Positions 24,300 to 30,479 of a DNA stretch of 30,479 nt are shown here, in pieces (position 1 is the first letter of the stretch; every line of letters begins with the position of its first letter). Origin of the DNA: SXOA01 sp051004015 (GTDB lineage Bacteria; Planctomycetota; Planctomycetia; Pirellulales; Pirellulaceae); NCBI GenBank assembly GCA_051004015.1, contig JBPCKT010000115.1, positions 1 through 30,479 on the forward strand, given 5' to 3'. The translations under genes and the position numbers were made by a program. The notes beneath the pieces were generated by a model. That model ran no database searches. It had not been told where the DNA came from and saw only the letters and a list, made by a program, of their open reading frames with translations.

Positions 24300-25382
24300 T
24301 CACTCCGCCCCGGCTTCAGCCAGCAAGTGGGGAGTCAAGGCGTCGAACTTGAGGGGAAAAAGCAGCTCGCGCAGGCTCCCCAGCAAGTTCGCGGAATCCG
24401 CCGTGGAATAGAGCTGGTCCATCCGCTGGGCGAATTCATCGAGCAGCCGCTTGCCTTCGGGCCAGCGGACGTGCATGGTGCGGTGGCAATCCTCCAGCAG
24501 TTGATAGATGCGGGCCCGCGTGACCCCCATTTCCCGCGACTGCTCGCGGACGCTCTTGGGCGGAGCGCCAACTCCCAGGCGGGCTCGGGCCAGGCTGCAC
24601 ACCGTCGTCCCTACATCCAACTCCAACTGCTTGAGCACCGGCTCGCAGAGCTTTTCCACCAACTCTTCCTGCCGCGGCGCGGTGTCCCGCGTCTTCGCTT
24701 CCGCCATCCAGTCTTCCGCCTCGGCGATGAGTCGCGGCGAAAGGCGGACGGCGAGGCCGGTGCTGGCGACGGCGCCGAGCATGCGATGCACGGCATGAAA
24801 TACTTCCAGCACCGCCAGCACGCGCTTCTCGCCGTGCGTTTTGAGCTCACGGATTTCCACCAGCGACTTGTCGAGATAAAAACCGAGCGGCGATTCCCAG
24901 ATGACCGTCGGCAGCGACTGGAGTGACGGGGCCAGCCGGCCGAGCTGCTCGTTGCCGATGCCGTGGAGGCGGACGGTGTCTTTCCACTGGGTCCAGATAA
25001 GCTCCGAAACGAGGGCTGGATTGAAGGCGCTCGGGTCCGCGTTCGCCGACGGTGTTTGGCTGGCTGTTGCGAGAGCAGCTTCGGTGAGAAACTGATGTTC
25101 CGCGGGACTTTGCGTGGCGGCCCGGTGCAGGAGCACCACCAGGGAGGCCATCTTCTTCTGCCCCACTCCCGGCGTGGCGGCCAGTTCGGCAAAGCGGGTG
25201 GACAACAGCTCGCGGAGGGTCCTAGCTAGAAACGCCAGCGGCAGGCGGCGGTCATTGGGCAAGACCCAAAAAGCGAGAGGCTTCCCTAGCCGGTCAGGGT
25301 TATTGTCCGCCAAGAGTTGTTCACGAAGGAGGTCGAAGCTGGCCGCGAGCTTGACGTCGTCGGCCGAAGGAACCAGTGACAT
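24300..25382 (-). CDS. Unrecognised protein with HhH-like and sigma-region-4-like elements
   Basis: A 360-residue cytoplasmic protein that I cannot assign to a family. Residues about 47-87 (LARTLRELLSTRFAELAATPGVGQKKM) resemble the helix-hairpin-helix of the RNA polymerase alpha C-terminal domain. Residues about 273-300 (PPKSVREQSREMGVTRARIYQLLE) resemble a sigma region-4 helix-turn-helix, where the consensus has GVSRERVRQIE. The middle is helical with no other motif. I chose ATG 25382 (MSLVPSADDVK) because AGAGGA lies eight bases upstream; the frame is open to 25463 without support. A DNA-binding regulator is the likely role, inferred only from these elements. Start and existence are well supported, function is not. 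Confidence 0.7.
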   Translation of the reverse strand: MSLVPSADDVKLAASFDLLREQLLADNNPDRLGKPLAFWVLPNDRRLPLAFLARTLRELLSTRFAELAATPGVGQKKMASLVVLLHRAATQSPAEHQFLTEAALATASQTPSANADPSAFNPALVSELIWTQWKDTVRLHGIGNEQLGRLAPSLQSLPTVIWESPLGFYLDKSLVEIRELKTHGEKRVLAVLEVFHAVHRMLGAVASTGLAVRLSPRLIAEAEDWMAEAKTRDTAPRQEELVEKLCEPVLKQLELDVGTTVCSLARARLGVGAPPKSVREQSREMGVTRARIYQLLEDCHRTMHVRWPEGKRLLDEFAQRMDQLYSTADSANLLGSLRELLFPLKFDALTPHLLAEAGAE

Positions 25383-25992
25383 TCGTCGTATCCTCTTGCT
25401 GCTAAAGATGTTCCGTTCCGTCCGCCCCTGGTCTTGTTGGGGGGCGTCTTGCTGCCCTTTCATGGGACGACAAAGTATTCCGTTTTGTTCAAATAGTTTC
25501 CAAGGTTGTTACTTTCTTTCGTTTGTTTTCCGAGAGTATTTTGTTAAGCGCGGTCCGCCTCGTGGAATAACATTTTTTACTTGACAGTCGTCTCGCTAAT
25601 GGCCGAAAACCGGACCATTCTTAAACCCCGCAGCGACCGGTCAAGCGTCGTGACGAGGGAAATTTAGCTGGGCTTTCTAGGGAATAATCCTTGGTGTTAG
25701 CGCCTGGCGAAGGGAAGAATTCTATTCATTAGGCGCCGTCACGTCCAAAATCGTGCTAGCCCCGGCGAAGAAGACACTTGGGTAGCGCGCTACCGATTCG
25801 ATAAAAGCCGGCTGGGCTTCCCAGCCCATCCAAGCAGAGTCGACGACCTCACACGCCAGCTAACGCTGGCCGCTCGCCGGTGAGAAATGCGGGCCAATAG
25901 GAATTTATCGAACACCTTGGCCCTTTCGCCGGTCTCAATCCTGGCGGCAGTGAAGAGCCTCGGGAAACCACGCTAACGACGGACGCGCGACC
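25383..25992. other. Long non-coding stretch with REP-like fragments
   Basis: No credible gene. 25470-25600 is A+T-rich and probably carries the promoter of the 24300-25382 gene, though no clear pair was found. 25810-25826 is a small hairpin (GGCTGGG, 3-base loop, CCCAGCC). 25855-25884 is the first of two REP-like direct repeats. TTGACA at 25581 has no matching -10. Confidence 0.6.
25855..25884. repeat. REP-like direct repeat, copy 1
   Basis: A 30-base element containing the palindrome GCCAGC-TAAC-GCTGGC followed by CGCTCGCCGGT. It matches 26176-26205 at 26 of 30 positions in the same orientation. The two copies flank the ECF sigma fragment. Confidence 0.8.
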
Positions 25993-26172
25993 TTGGCCAC
26001 CCCTTCCGACCAGAGCGAGTTTCTCCAAATGGACGACGACCACGGTGCAGCGGTGCTGGCCATGCTCAGGCGGCTGTGCGGAAACATGCCGGACGCCGAG
26101 GACGCCTTTCAGGAGACAGCCGTGCGAGTCTGGAAGAGACCACGGCAAAGTCCGCTCGTCGATTCGGCATGA
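25993..26172 (+). pseudogene. Truncated ECF sigma factor (region 2 only)
   Basis: From a TTG at 25993 the frame reads ATPSDQSEFLQMDDDHG, then AAVLAMLRRLCGNMPDAEDA and FQETAVRVWKR, which is sigma-70 region 2 of a planctomycete-style ECF sigma factor. The homology stops at about 26154 and a TGA follows at 26170-26172, four bases before the second REP-like repeat. Region 4, needed for -35 recognition, is absent, so the product of about 59 residues cannot be a working sigma factor. The rest of the gene was probably lost by deletion or rearrangement at the repeat. An ATG at 26029 is also in frame. Confidence 0.75.
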
Positions 26173-26175
26173 CCG

Positions 26176-26205
26176 GCCAGCTTACGCAGGCCGCTCGCCG
26201 GTCAC
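26176..26205. repeat. REP-like direct repeat, copy 2
   Basis: Second copy of the element at 25855-25884 (26 of 30 identical). It marks the break point of the ECF sigma fragment and sits 12 bases from the stop of the ATP-grasp gene. Confidence 0.8.
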
Positions 26206-26217
26206 TCTCGCGCCTGC

Positions 26218-27258
26218 CTAAGCCGTCGTCTCCGCCAGCGCCGCCGCTTCCTGCTCCGCCTGCCGCTTGTCCTTGTTGCTGGACCGCTGCTGCCAGCGCT
26301 CCATCGCCAGTTCCACGATGCGGCCGATCAGCGATTCATAATCCAGGCCGGCGGCTTTGGCGGCCATGGCGAACTCGCCGTCCTTTTCGAGATAACAGTT
26401 AGCGTTGACCTCGATGACGTATATGTCGCCGCTCTCCGCCACCCGCAGATCGATCCGCCCGTAATCGCGGACTCGTAGCGCTCGGTAGGCGTCCAAGGCC
26501 ACTTTTTGCACGCGGGCTTTGAGCTCCGGCTCCAGCTTCGCCATCACCGATTTGGTCCCTTTGTACTGCGGGCTGTCCGTGTCGAACTTGGCCTTGTTAT
26601 CGACGATCTGCGGGGCACCCTCCGGAAGGCCAGAAAAGTCCATCTCCACAGGCGGAAAAACCTGCGGCTCCAGGTTCCCCAAAATTCCGACGTACAGCTC
26701 GCGCCCCTCGATGTACTCCTCCGCGAGCGCCGCGTCCCCATACTTTTCGTGAATGGTGGCGACCCGCTCCAATAACTCTTGCGTCGTGCGAACCAGCGAT
26801 TTTGCGTCGATCCCAATCGAGGCATCCATCCTGGCCGGCTTCACGAACAGTGGCAGCCGCAGCTTACCCCCCGTTTCGAAATCGGCGTCCGGCGAGAACG
26901 AAGCAAAATCAGGATACAGAACCTTTTCATACGCCAGCAGCTTTTTGGAGAGCGTCTTATCCTCCTGCAGATAGAGCTCCCCCGGCCCGCCCCCCGTATA
27001 AGGAACCTCCAGCAGGTCCAAGACGCCAGTGACGCCAATCAGGCCTCCCAGAATATCCGCCCCAAAAGATTCCAACAGGTTGAAAACCGCATCCGGCTTC
27101 CGGCGACGCAATTCGCCGACCAGCTCCACGACATCGTCATGAATGGCGAGTGTCGACGTCTTGTGACCTCGCTTGCGCAGAGCCTCCTCGACCTGCTTCA
27201 CCACAACGTCCGGCTCGTCTGCATCCGGTTCGAGAAACGCCAGCAGAACGATATTCAT
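26218..27258 (-). CDS. D-alanine-D-alanine ligase-like ATP-grasp protein
   Basis: A 346-residue ATP-grasp enzyme; the family joins a carboxylate to an amine or thiol through an acyl-phosphate. Seen: N-terminal NIVLLAFLEPDADEPDVV, the domain junction VPYTGGGPGELYLQEDKTLSKKLL (about 86-109), LPLFVKPARMDASIGI (about 134-149), the substrate-closing strand AEEYIEGRELYVGIL (about 179-193), and the C-terminal metal/ATP site YGRIDLRVAESGDIYVIEVNAN (about 265-286) with Asp, Glu and Asn ligands. It resembles Ddl, but the N-terminus lacks the Ddl opening with its SxE motif, so the substrate may not be D-alanine. It is divergent from a zinc metallopeptidase gene; a mobile element separates the two. No clear ribosome site before ATG 27258. 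Confidence 0.85.
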   Translation of the reverse strand: MNIVLLAFLEPDADEPDVVVKQVEEALRKRGHKTSTLAIHDDVVELVGELRRRKPDAVFNLLESFGADILGGLIGVTGVLDLLEVPYTGGGPGELYLQEDKTLSKKLLAYEKVLYPDFASFSPDADFETGGKLRLPLFVKPARMDASIGIDAKSLVRTTQELLERVATIHEKYGDAALAEEYIEGRELYVGILGNLEPQVFPPVEMDFSGLPEGAPQIVDNKAKFDTDSPQYKGTKSVMAKLEPELKARVQKVALDAYRALRVRDYGRIDLRVAESGDIYVIEVNANCYLEKDGEFAMAAKAAGLDYESLIGRIVELAMERWQQRSSNKDKRQAEQEAAALAETTA

Positions 27259-27330
27259 AGGGGAACTACCACTGGCAAACGGCGTGCCGACTATTCTGAA
27301 AGCGGGCGGGGTATATGGTTGCCCAGTCAG

Positions 27331-27394
27331 CCACCGCCTTCAGGCGGTGGTAAGGCAAGGGCAAAAAACCTATAAATAGCCGGCTTCAGCCGGT
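27331..27394. repeat. Left palindrome pair of the Y1 element
   Basis: The outer palindrome is 27331-27350 (9-base stem, 2-base loop) and the inner one 27378-27394 (AGCCGGCTTCAGCCGGT). Both recur on the right side in reverse order at 27902-27919 and 27948-27967. Confidence 0.9.
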
Positions 27395-27440
27395 CTTCCC
27401 GCACTCCGCCTTTCAGGCATCTGACGAGAGAGGTCGAACC

Positions 27441-27884
27441 ATGTCTGCTCATGTGTTCCACGAAATCTATCTCCACATTACCTGGCACACGAAGGACAGC
27501 TACCCCTTGCTGACGCCAAAGTTCGAGGTGGAAGTTCACGAGTTTCTGCGTGATCGCTGCCGCAACACAAGCGGCGTCTATCTGCACGGCATCAATGGGA
27601 CGCCAACGCACGTGCATGTGGCGATGAATATCGAACCGCACGTAACCATCAGCGATCTGGTTGGCGACCTTAAAGGGGCGTGCTCCCACGAGCTGAACAA
27701 GCAGAAACGAATGAAGCGTTTGCCGTGGCAACGCGGATTCGGAGTAGTGAGCTTTGGAAAGCGGAATCTTCCATGGGTGCTGGCGTACGTGGCCAATCAG
27801 AAATCGCACCACGCGTCTGGCAGGGTCCAAAGGCGGCTGGAAAAGATTAACTTGGATGATGACGGAACTCCACTGGAGGGCTAG
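27441..27884 (+). CDS. IS200-like Y1 transposase
   Basis: A 147-residue single-strand DNA transposase of the Y1 (HUH) class. The metal-binding motif is His57-Val-His59 (GTPTHVHVAMN) and the nucleophile is probably Tyr116 in VLAYVANQKSHH. The length and opening (FHEIYLHITWHTKD) fit the Y1_Tnp family, which includes IS200/IS605 TnpA and REP-associated transposases; there is no accessory TnpB here. ATG at 27441 with AGAGAGG about eight bases upstream. The reading frame appears intact, with both active-site elements present, so the protein could be active. Palindromes flank the gene on both sides. Confidence 0.92.
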   Translation: MSAHVFHEIYLHITWHTKDSYPLLTPKFEVEVHEFLRDRCRNTSGVYLHGINGTPTHVHVAMNIEPHVTISDLVGDLKGACSHELNKQKRMKRLPWQRGFGVVSFGKRNLPWVLAYVANQKSHHASGRVQRRLEKINLDDDGTPLEG

Positions 27885-27901
27885 CTAAAGCGAAATGAGA
27901 A

Positions 27902-27967
27902 AGCCGGCTGAAGCCGGCTGGGATGAGTTTTCTACGGCAATCGCCATCCACCGCCTGAAGGCGGTGG
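27902..27967. repeat. Right palindrome pair of the Y1 element
   Basis: The inner palindrome is 27902-27919 (AGCCGGCTGAAGCCGGCT) and the outer one 27948-27967. They mirror the left pair at 27331-27394, so the whole element has inverted symmetry. Confidence 0.9.
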
Positions 27968-28029
27968 CTGACAAAGGCAGGAGAACTCTCTAAACCGCGG
28001 CTCTCAACGAATGCGCCGGTAAGCAATCC

Positions 28030-29061
28030 ATGGCCGAAACACCCCCCTTTGAACCCAGCCGCCTGCTCGCAACTTCCATCCGCGACCTGGGCCTGACGAT
28101 TGCCGGCACGCCGCTTGAACCGGTCCTCGCGCAGTTTCAGCAGGAGCTCCAGCGTGCCGGCATCACGCGGCTGCGGCCCCACTTCTATCTTTCCACGGAG
28201 TGGGGGGTCCCCTTCGGCACCATCTCCATCGCCATCCCGTTCTATCTGGCCCGGCCGGATTTGACGGCAGTCCACGCCGAGCGGATCGGCCACTTGGAGG
28301 GGGTCGGGACCGCCGAGTTGCTCCGCTATCTGCGGCACGAAATGGGACACGTCGTCAACTACGCCTACCAGCTTTTCGAGCAGGAGGAATGGATCAAATG
28401 CTTTGGCTCCATCACGCAGCCATACGCCGATGCCTACCGCCCCGAGCCCTTCAGCCGCAAGTTCGTGCGGCACTTGCCGGGCTGGTACGCTCAAAAACAT
28501 CCCGATGAAGACTGGGCGGAAACCTTTGCCGTCTGGATGACCCCCCGCAGCGACTGGCGAACCGAATATGGTTATTGGCCGGAAGCTCGGGCGAAGCTCG
28601 ACTACTGCGACCGGCTCATGGCGCTGCTGAGGGACCGCGACCCCCCGGTGACCGCGACCGAGCTGGACGAGGACGTCAGCGAGCTGGCGAGCTCTCTCGA
28701 AGACTACTACCGGGCCGCGGCCACCATCGACGGCGACCCGCTCCCCCCCGGCCTCGACGGCGCACTGCAAGCCATCTTCCAGGACATCGACGAGCCGGAC
28801 CCGACTTCGAGCGTGGACTCGCGCCTTCCCGCGGCTGACCTCCTGTTGAAACTCGAACAGGAACTCTCCGCCAACGTCTACCGCTGGAGCGGCCACTTCC
28901 CCGAGTCCACTCGCCACCTGGTCCAACACCTCGCCCAGCGCGCCCGCGAGCTCCAACAGGTCTACCCCGCCGACCAGGAACCCGCCTTCATCATCGCCGT
29001 TACCACGCTGGTCACGACGCTGGCGATGAATTATGTGATGAGGGGGAGTTATATTCCGTAG
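28030..29061 (+). CDS. Putative zinc metallopeptidase
   Basis: A 343-residue protein with the zincin motif HEMGH (His103, Glu104, His107) in YLRHEMGHVVNYAY, and a downstream DEDWAETFAVWM where Glu164 is the likely third zinc ligand. This arrangement matches the family of putative zinc-binding metallopeptidases (Peptidase_Mx type). There is no signal peptide or membrane helix, so it appears cytoplasmic. The C-terminal part from about 210 is helical and acidic at first, of unknown role. ATG at 28030; the ribosome site is weak. The divergent ATP-grasp neighbour suggests a make-and-cut pair for a peptide-like bond, which is only an inference. A REP pair begins 18 bases after the stop. Confidence 0.8.
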   Translation: MAETPPFEPSRLLATSIRDLGLTIAGTPLEPVLAQFQQELQRAGITRLRPHFYLSTEWGVPFGTISIAIPFYLARPDLTAVHAERIGHLEGVGTAELLRYLRHEMGHVVNYAYQLFEQEEWIKCFGSITQPYADAYRPEPFSRKFVRHLPGWYAQKHPDEDWAETFAVWMTPRSDWRTEYGYWPEARAKLDYCDRLMALLRDRDPPVTATELDEDVSELASSLEDYYRAAATIDGDPLPPGLDGALQAIFQDIDEPDPTSSVDSRLPAADLLLKLEQELSANVYRWSGHFPESTRHLVQHLAQRARELQQVYPADQEPAFIIAVTTLVTTLAMNYVMRGSYIP

Positions 29062-29078
29062 AGAGGGCTGCTTAAATC

Positions 29079-29152
29079 GTAGGATGGGACTCCAGTCCCG
29101 TCCGAATCAACATCGCCATCCCAGAACGGACGGGACAGGAGTCCCATCCTAC
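29079..29152. repeat. REP inverted pair, copy 1 (74 bases)
   Basis: Two inverted arms of about 26 bases (starting GTAGGATGGGACTCC and ending GGAGTCCCATCCTAC) flank a 22-base spacer. The left arm holds a smaller palindrome, GGGACT-CC-AGTCCC. It is identical base for base to the copy at 29909-29982 and ends seven bases before the RAYT start codon. Confidence 0.96.
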
Positions 29153-29159
29153 AAATCCC

Positions 29160-29912
29160 ATGTGGAACCTCCCTCCACCACCGGGCTTCCAAGGTCTTCA
29201 TGCCGACAAGCCCGTCACCATGTACGAGCGGCACTTGCCGCACTGGCGACAAGACGGCGCGACTTATTTCGTTACCTCTCGCCTTGGAGACTCACTCCCT
29301 CAAAGCAAGCTCCACGAACTCGACGGCTTGCGCAAGGAATGGGAACGGCTGCATCCGCCGCCCCGCTCGAAGGACGTCTTGGAAGAGCACATGCGGGAAA
29401 TCATCCAGAAAATCGAACGCTGGCTGGATCAGGGCATGGGAAGTTGCGTCCTGCGTAAGCCTCCAAACGCCAAGCTGGTCGTCGACGCCATGCATTTCTT
29501 CGATCTTCCCACCGTAGGATGGGACTCCAGTCCCGTCCGGCTAGACACTGCCATCAGAAGAACGGACGGGACGGGAGTCCCATCCTACGAACCGCGCTAC
29601 GAACTTGGTGCTTACGTCGTGATGCCCAATCACATTCATGCCATCATCCGTCCGCTCGGCAATCACTCTCTGGAAGACATCCTGGTAAGCTGGAAGAAAT
29701 TCACTTCCCGTCGAATCAACGCCTCGGAAGAGACCACCGGCGACCTCTGGCAGCAAGAATCTTTCGACCGGATTATCCGCGACGAAGAACATCTCTGGCG
29801 GACCATTCAGTATATTGCCCGCAACCCGGAACTGGCCGGCCTCCCTTCCGGATGCTGTCCACTCTGGATCCGTCCCCCGTGGCAATTCCTCGGCTGGAAG
29901 TTTGTCCCGTAG
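29160..29912 (+). CDS. REP-associated tyrosine transposase (RAYT) carrying an in-frame REP
   Basis: A 250-residue Y1 transposase of the REP-associated type. The opening MWNLPPPPGFQGLHADKPVT and RHLPHWRQDGATYFVTSRL matches what I recall of planctomycete RAYTs. The HUH motif is His158-Ile-His160 (VVMPNHIHAI) and the nucleophile Tyr218 (TIQYIARNPELAG). Codons 119-143 are exactly a 75-base copy of the neighbouring REP pair, adding VGWDSSPVRLD...VPSY between HFFDLPT and EPRYELGAYVVMPNH, where relatives run straight on. The stop codon TAG (29910-29912) lies inside the downstream REP copy. The frame is otherwise intact. A ribosome site is not obvious because the REP ends seven bases before the ATG. 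Activity with the insertion is unknown. Confidence 0.92.
   Translation: MWNLPPPPGFQGLHADKPVTMYERHLPHWRQDGATYFVTSRLGDSLPQSKLHELDGLRKEWERLHPPPRSKDVLEEHMREIIQKIERWLDQGMGSCVLRKPPNAKLVVDAMHFFDLPTVGWDSSPVRLDTAIRRTDGTGVPSYEPRYELGAYVVMPNHIHAIIRPLGNHSLEDILVSWKKFTSRRINASEETTGDLWQQESFDRIIRDEEHLWRTIQYIARNPELAGLPSGCCPLWIRPPWQFLGWKFVP
29514..29588. repeat. REP inverted pair inside the RAYT gene (75 bases)
   Basis: A third copy of the REP pair with nearly identical arms but a different spacer. It is one base longer than the flanking copies, which makes it a multiple of three and keeps the transposase frame open. It begins exactly on a codon boundary (codon 119). Confidence 0.96.
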
Positions 29913-29982
29913 GATGGGACTCCAGTCCCGTCCGAATCAACATCGCCATCCCAGAACGGACGGGACAGGAGTCCCATCCTAC
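29909..29982. repeat. REP inverted pair, copy 3 (74 bases)
   Basis: Identical to 29079-29152. Its second to fourth bases, TAG, are the stop codon of the RAYT gene. Confidence 0.96.
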
Positions 29983-30024
29983 GGCCTCATTTTGAGAATA
30001 TCGGGAAATCTTTGTCACAAGGTC

Positions 30025-30052
30025 TTGACTGTGCCAACCGAATGTGTACAAT
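30025..30052 (+). promoter_or_regulatory. Near-consensus sigma-70 promoter into a non-coding region
   Basis: TTGACT (30025-30030) and TACAAT (30047-30052) are separated by 16 bases; each box matches the consensus at five of six positions. Transcription would begin near 30059. No gene of convincing length follows before the window edge. Confidence 0.6.
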
Positions 30053-30059
30053 TGTTATG

Positions 30060-30428
30060 ATTGGCTTGTCAGACAGGGGAGCGGACTAGCCGATTTGAGA
30101 TTTCGGTAGGTTCAGACTTCGGACTTGCGATTTGAAAAGAGACTGCGAGTGATTCAGTGGAAGTTGATGAATCAAGAATCGACACAAAATGAAGAGTATG
30201 AATCAAGTCGCAGGCGACGTGAATCAGCCGAAACGATTGGCAGGACAGAGGTTAGGTCAAGGGGAATCGACGTAAGTGAAGGCTCTGGAGCTTGAAATAA
30301 GGAGGCGTGAATCAATGAATCAAGCCACTGCTTTCGGGGAGGGAAGGAAAGAAGGAGACAGGAGACAGGAGACAGGAGTCGGGGTCAGTAGGCAGTCGCT
30401 CATCGGAGGGGGCGCAGTAGTAGGGGGG
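30060..30428. other. Non-coding region with six TGAWTCA sites
   Basis: No credible gene. The heptamer TGAATCA occurs at 30168, 30199, 30220, 30308 and 30316, and its complement TGATTCA at 30150. TGAWTCA is self-complementary apart from the central base, so each copy could be a site for a dimeric DNA-binding protein or a structured RNA element. The region is bounded by a promoter on the left and a hairpin on the right, so it may be a leader or a non-coding RNA of about 400 bases. It does not look like RNase P RNA, tmRNA or 6S RNA. Confidence 0.5.
30354..30381. repeat. GGAGACA heptamer array
   Basis: Three perfect copies of GGAGACA followed by a variant (GGAGTCG). Another 7-base-period array, like those at the left edge, 15.2 kb and 23.6 kb. 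Confidence 0.85.
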
Positions 30429-30453
30429 CTGAAAAACCCGGGGGGTTTTTCAG
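30429..30453. terminator. Perfect hairpin, probable bidirectional terminator
   Basis: An 11-base stem (CTGAAAAACCC and its complement) with a 3-base GGG loop. The stem itself carries the A-run on one side and the T-run on the other, and the right arm is followed by TTTA. It could end transcripts from the promoter at 30025-30052, or from genes beyond the window on the other strand. Confidence 0.65.
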
Positions 30454-30479
30454 TTTAGGTGGGGCCCCCAGTGCCGGGT

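Larger units (their letters stand above)
27326..27972 (+). mobile_element. IS200-like/RAYT element with mirrored hairpins
   Basis: A 647-base unit with a Y1 transposase gene between two nested pairs of palindromes in mirror order. Outer palindromes are at 27331-27350 and 27948-27967, each with a 9-base stem (CCACCGCCT/AGGCGGTGG); with five extra outer bases they form 25-base inverted termini. Inner palindromes (AGCCGGCT-type) are at 27378-27394 and 27902-27919. Structured subterminal hairpins are what Y1 transposases of the IS200 and REP-associated groups recognise. The unit sits in the divergent promoter region of the ATP-grasp and metallopeptidase genes. The exact element ends are inferred. 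Confidence 0.75.

Noticed and set aside
25581..25586. TTGACA as a -35 box on the plus strand
   Set aside because: No -10 element lies 15-19 bases downstream and no gene follows.
27847..28956. Minus-strand open frame of 369 codons
   Set aside because: Shadow of the zinc metallopeptidase gene, whose HExxH motif is clear on the plus strand.
30276..30458. 60-codon open frame near the right edge
   Set aside because: It runs through the GGAGACA array and the terminator hairpin and has no family resemblance.

Overview
The window looks like chromosomal DNA from a planctomycete (Planctomycetota; a Gemmata- or Pirellula-like lineage is my best guess). The grounds are family-level resemblance read by eye, with no database search: exported PQQ-propeller and HEAT-repeat proteins, a sigma-54 activator without a receiver, a Hanks-type kinase, an ECF sigma fragment, RAYT-type transposases, high GC, and many short dispersed repeats. 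No rRNA, tRNA or CRISPR array was seen.

Layout. 1-951 has no gene but holds a GGGGACT heptamer array and an inverted REP-like pair. 952-3360 (+) carries proA and an orphan fliM. 3364-4314 (-) is a soluble Ser/Thr kinase. 4539-6350 (+) is an exported repeat protein ending in a Hint domain. 6372-11205 (-) reads argH, then an exported HEAT protein with a receiver-like segment, then a sigma-54 activator, closely spaced and probably co-transcribed. 11571-13779 (-) has a DUF4139-like exported protein, ending at a clear intrinsic terminator, and a small membrane protein. 13878-15194 (+) is an exported PQQ propeller. 15272-20828 (-) holds ugd, gyrA with its own promoter, and an overlapping coiled-coil/small membrane protein pair with promoter and terminator. 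21123-25382 (-) has lnt, a four-helix-bundle gene between heptamer arrays, a RidA-family gene and a protein with two putative RNA-polymerase-like DNA-binding elements. 25383-26217 is decayed sequence containing the start of an ECF sigma gene between REP-like direct repeats.

The most unusual part is 26218-30479. A D-Ala-D-Ala-ligase-like ATP-grasp gene and a zinc metallopeptidase gene diverge, and a Y1 (IS200-type) transposase with mirrored hairpins sits between them. Next comes a RAYT (REP-associated tyrosine transposase) gene lying exactly between two identical 74-bp inverted REP pairs. A third, 75-bp copy of the same REP pair lies inside the transposase reading frame, adding 25 codons without breaking it, and the downstream copy supplies the stop codon. 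The window closes with a non-coding stretch that starts at a near-consensus promoter, contains six copies of the near-palindrome TGAWTCA and ends at a perfect hairpin.

A theme across the window is 7-bp-period repeats (ACTGGGG, CGAATGR, GTACTGA, GGAGACA). They sit at gene edges and in places have become part of genes: they encode the last residues and stop of gyrA, the N-terminal tail of the lnt reading frame, and the leader right up to the fliM start codon.
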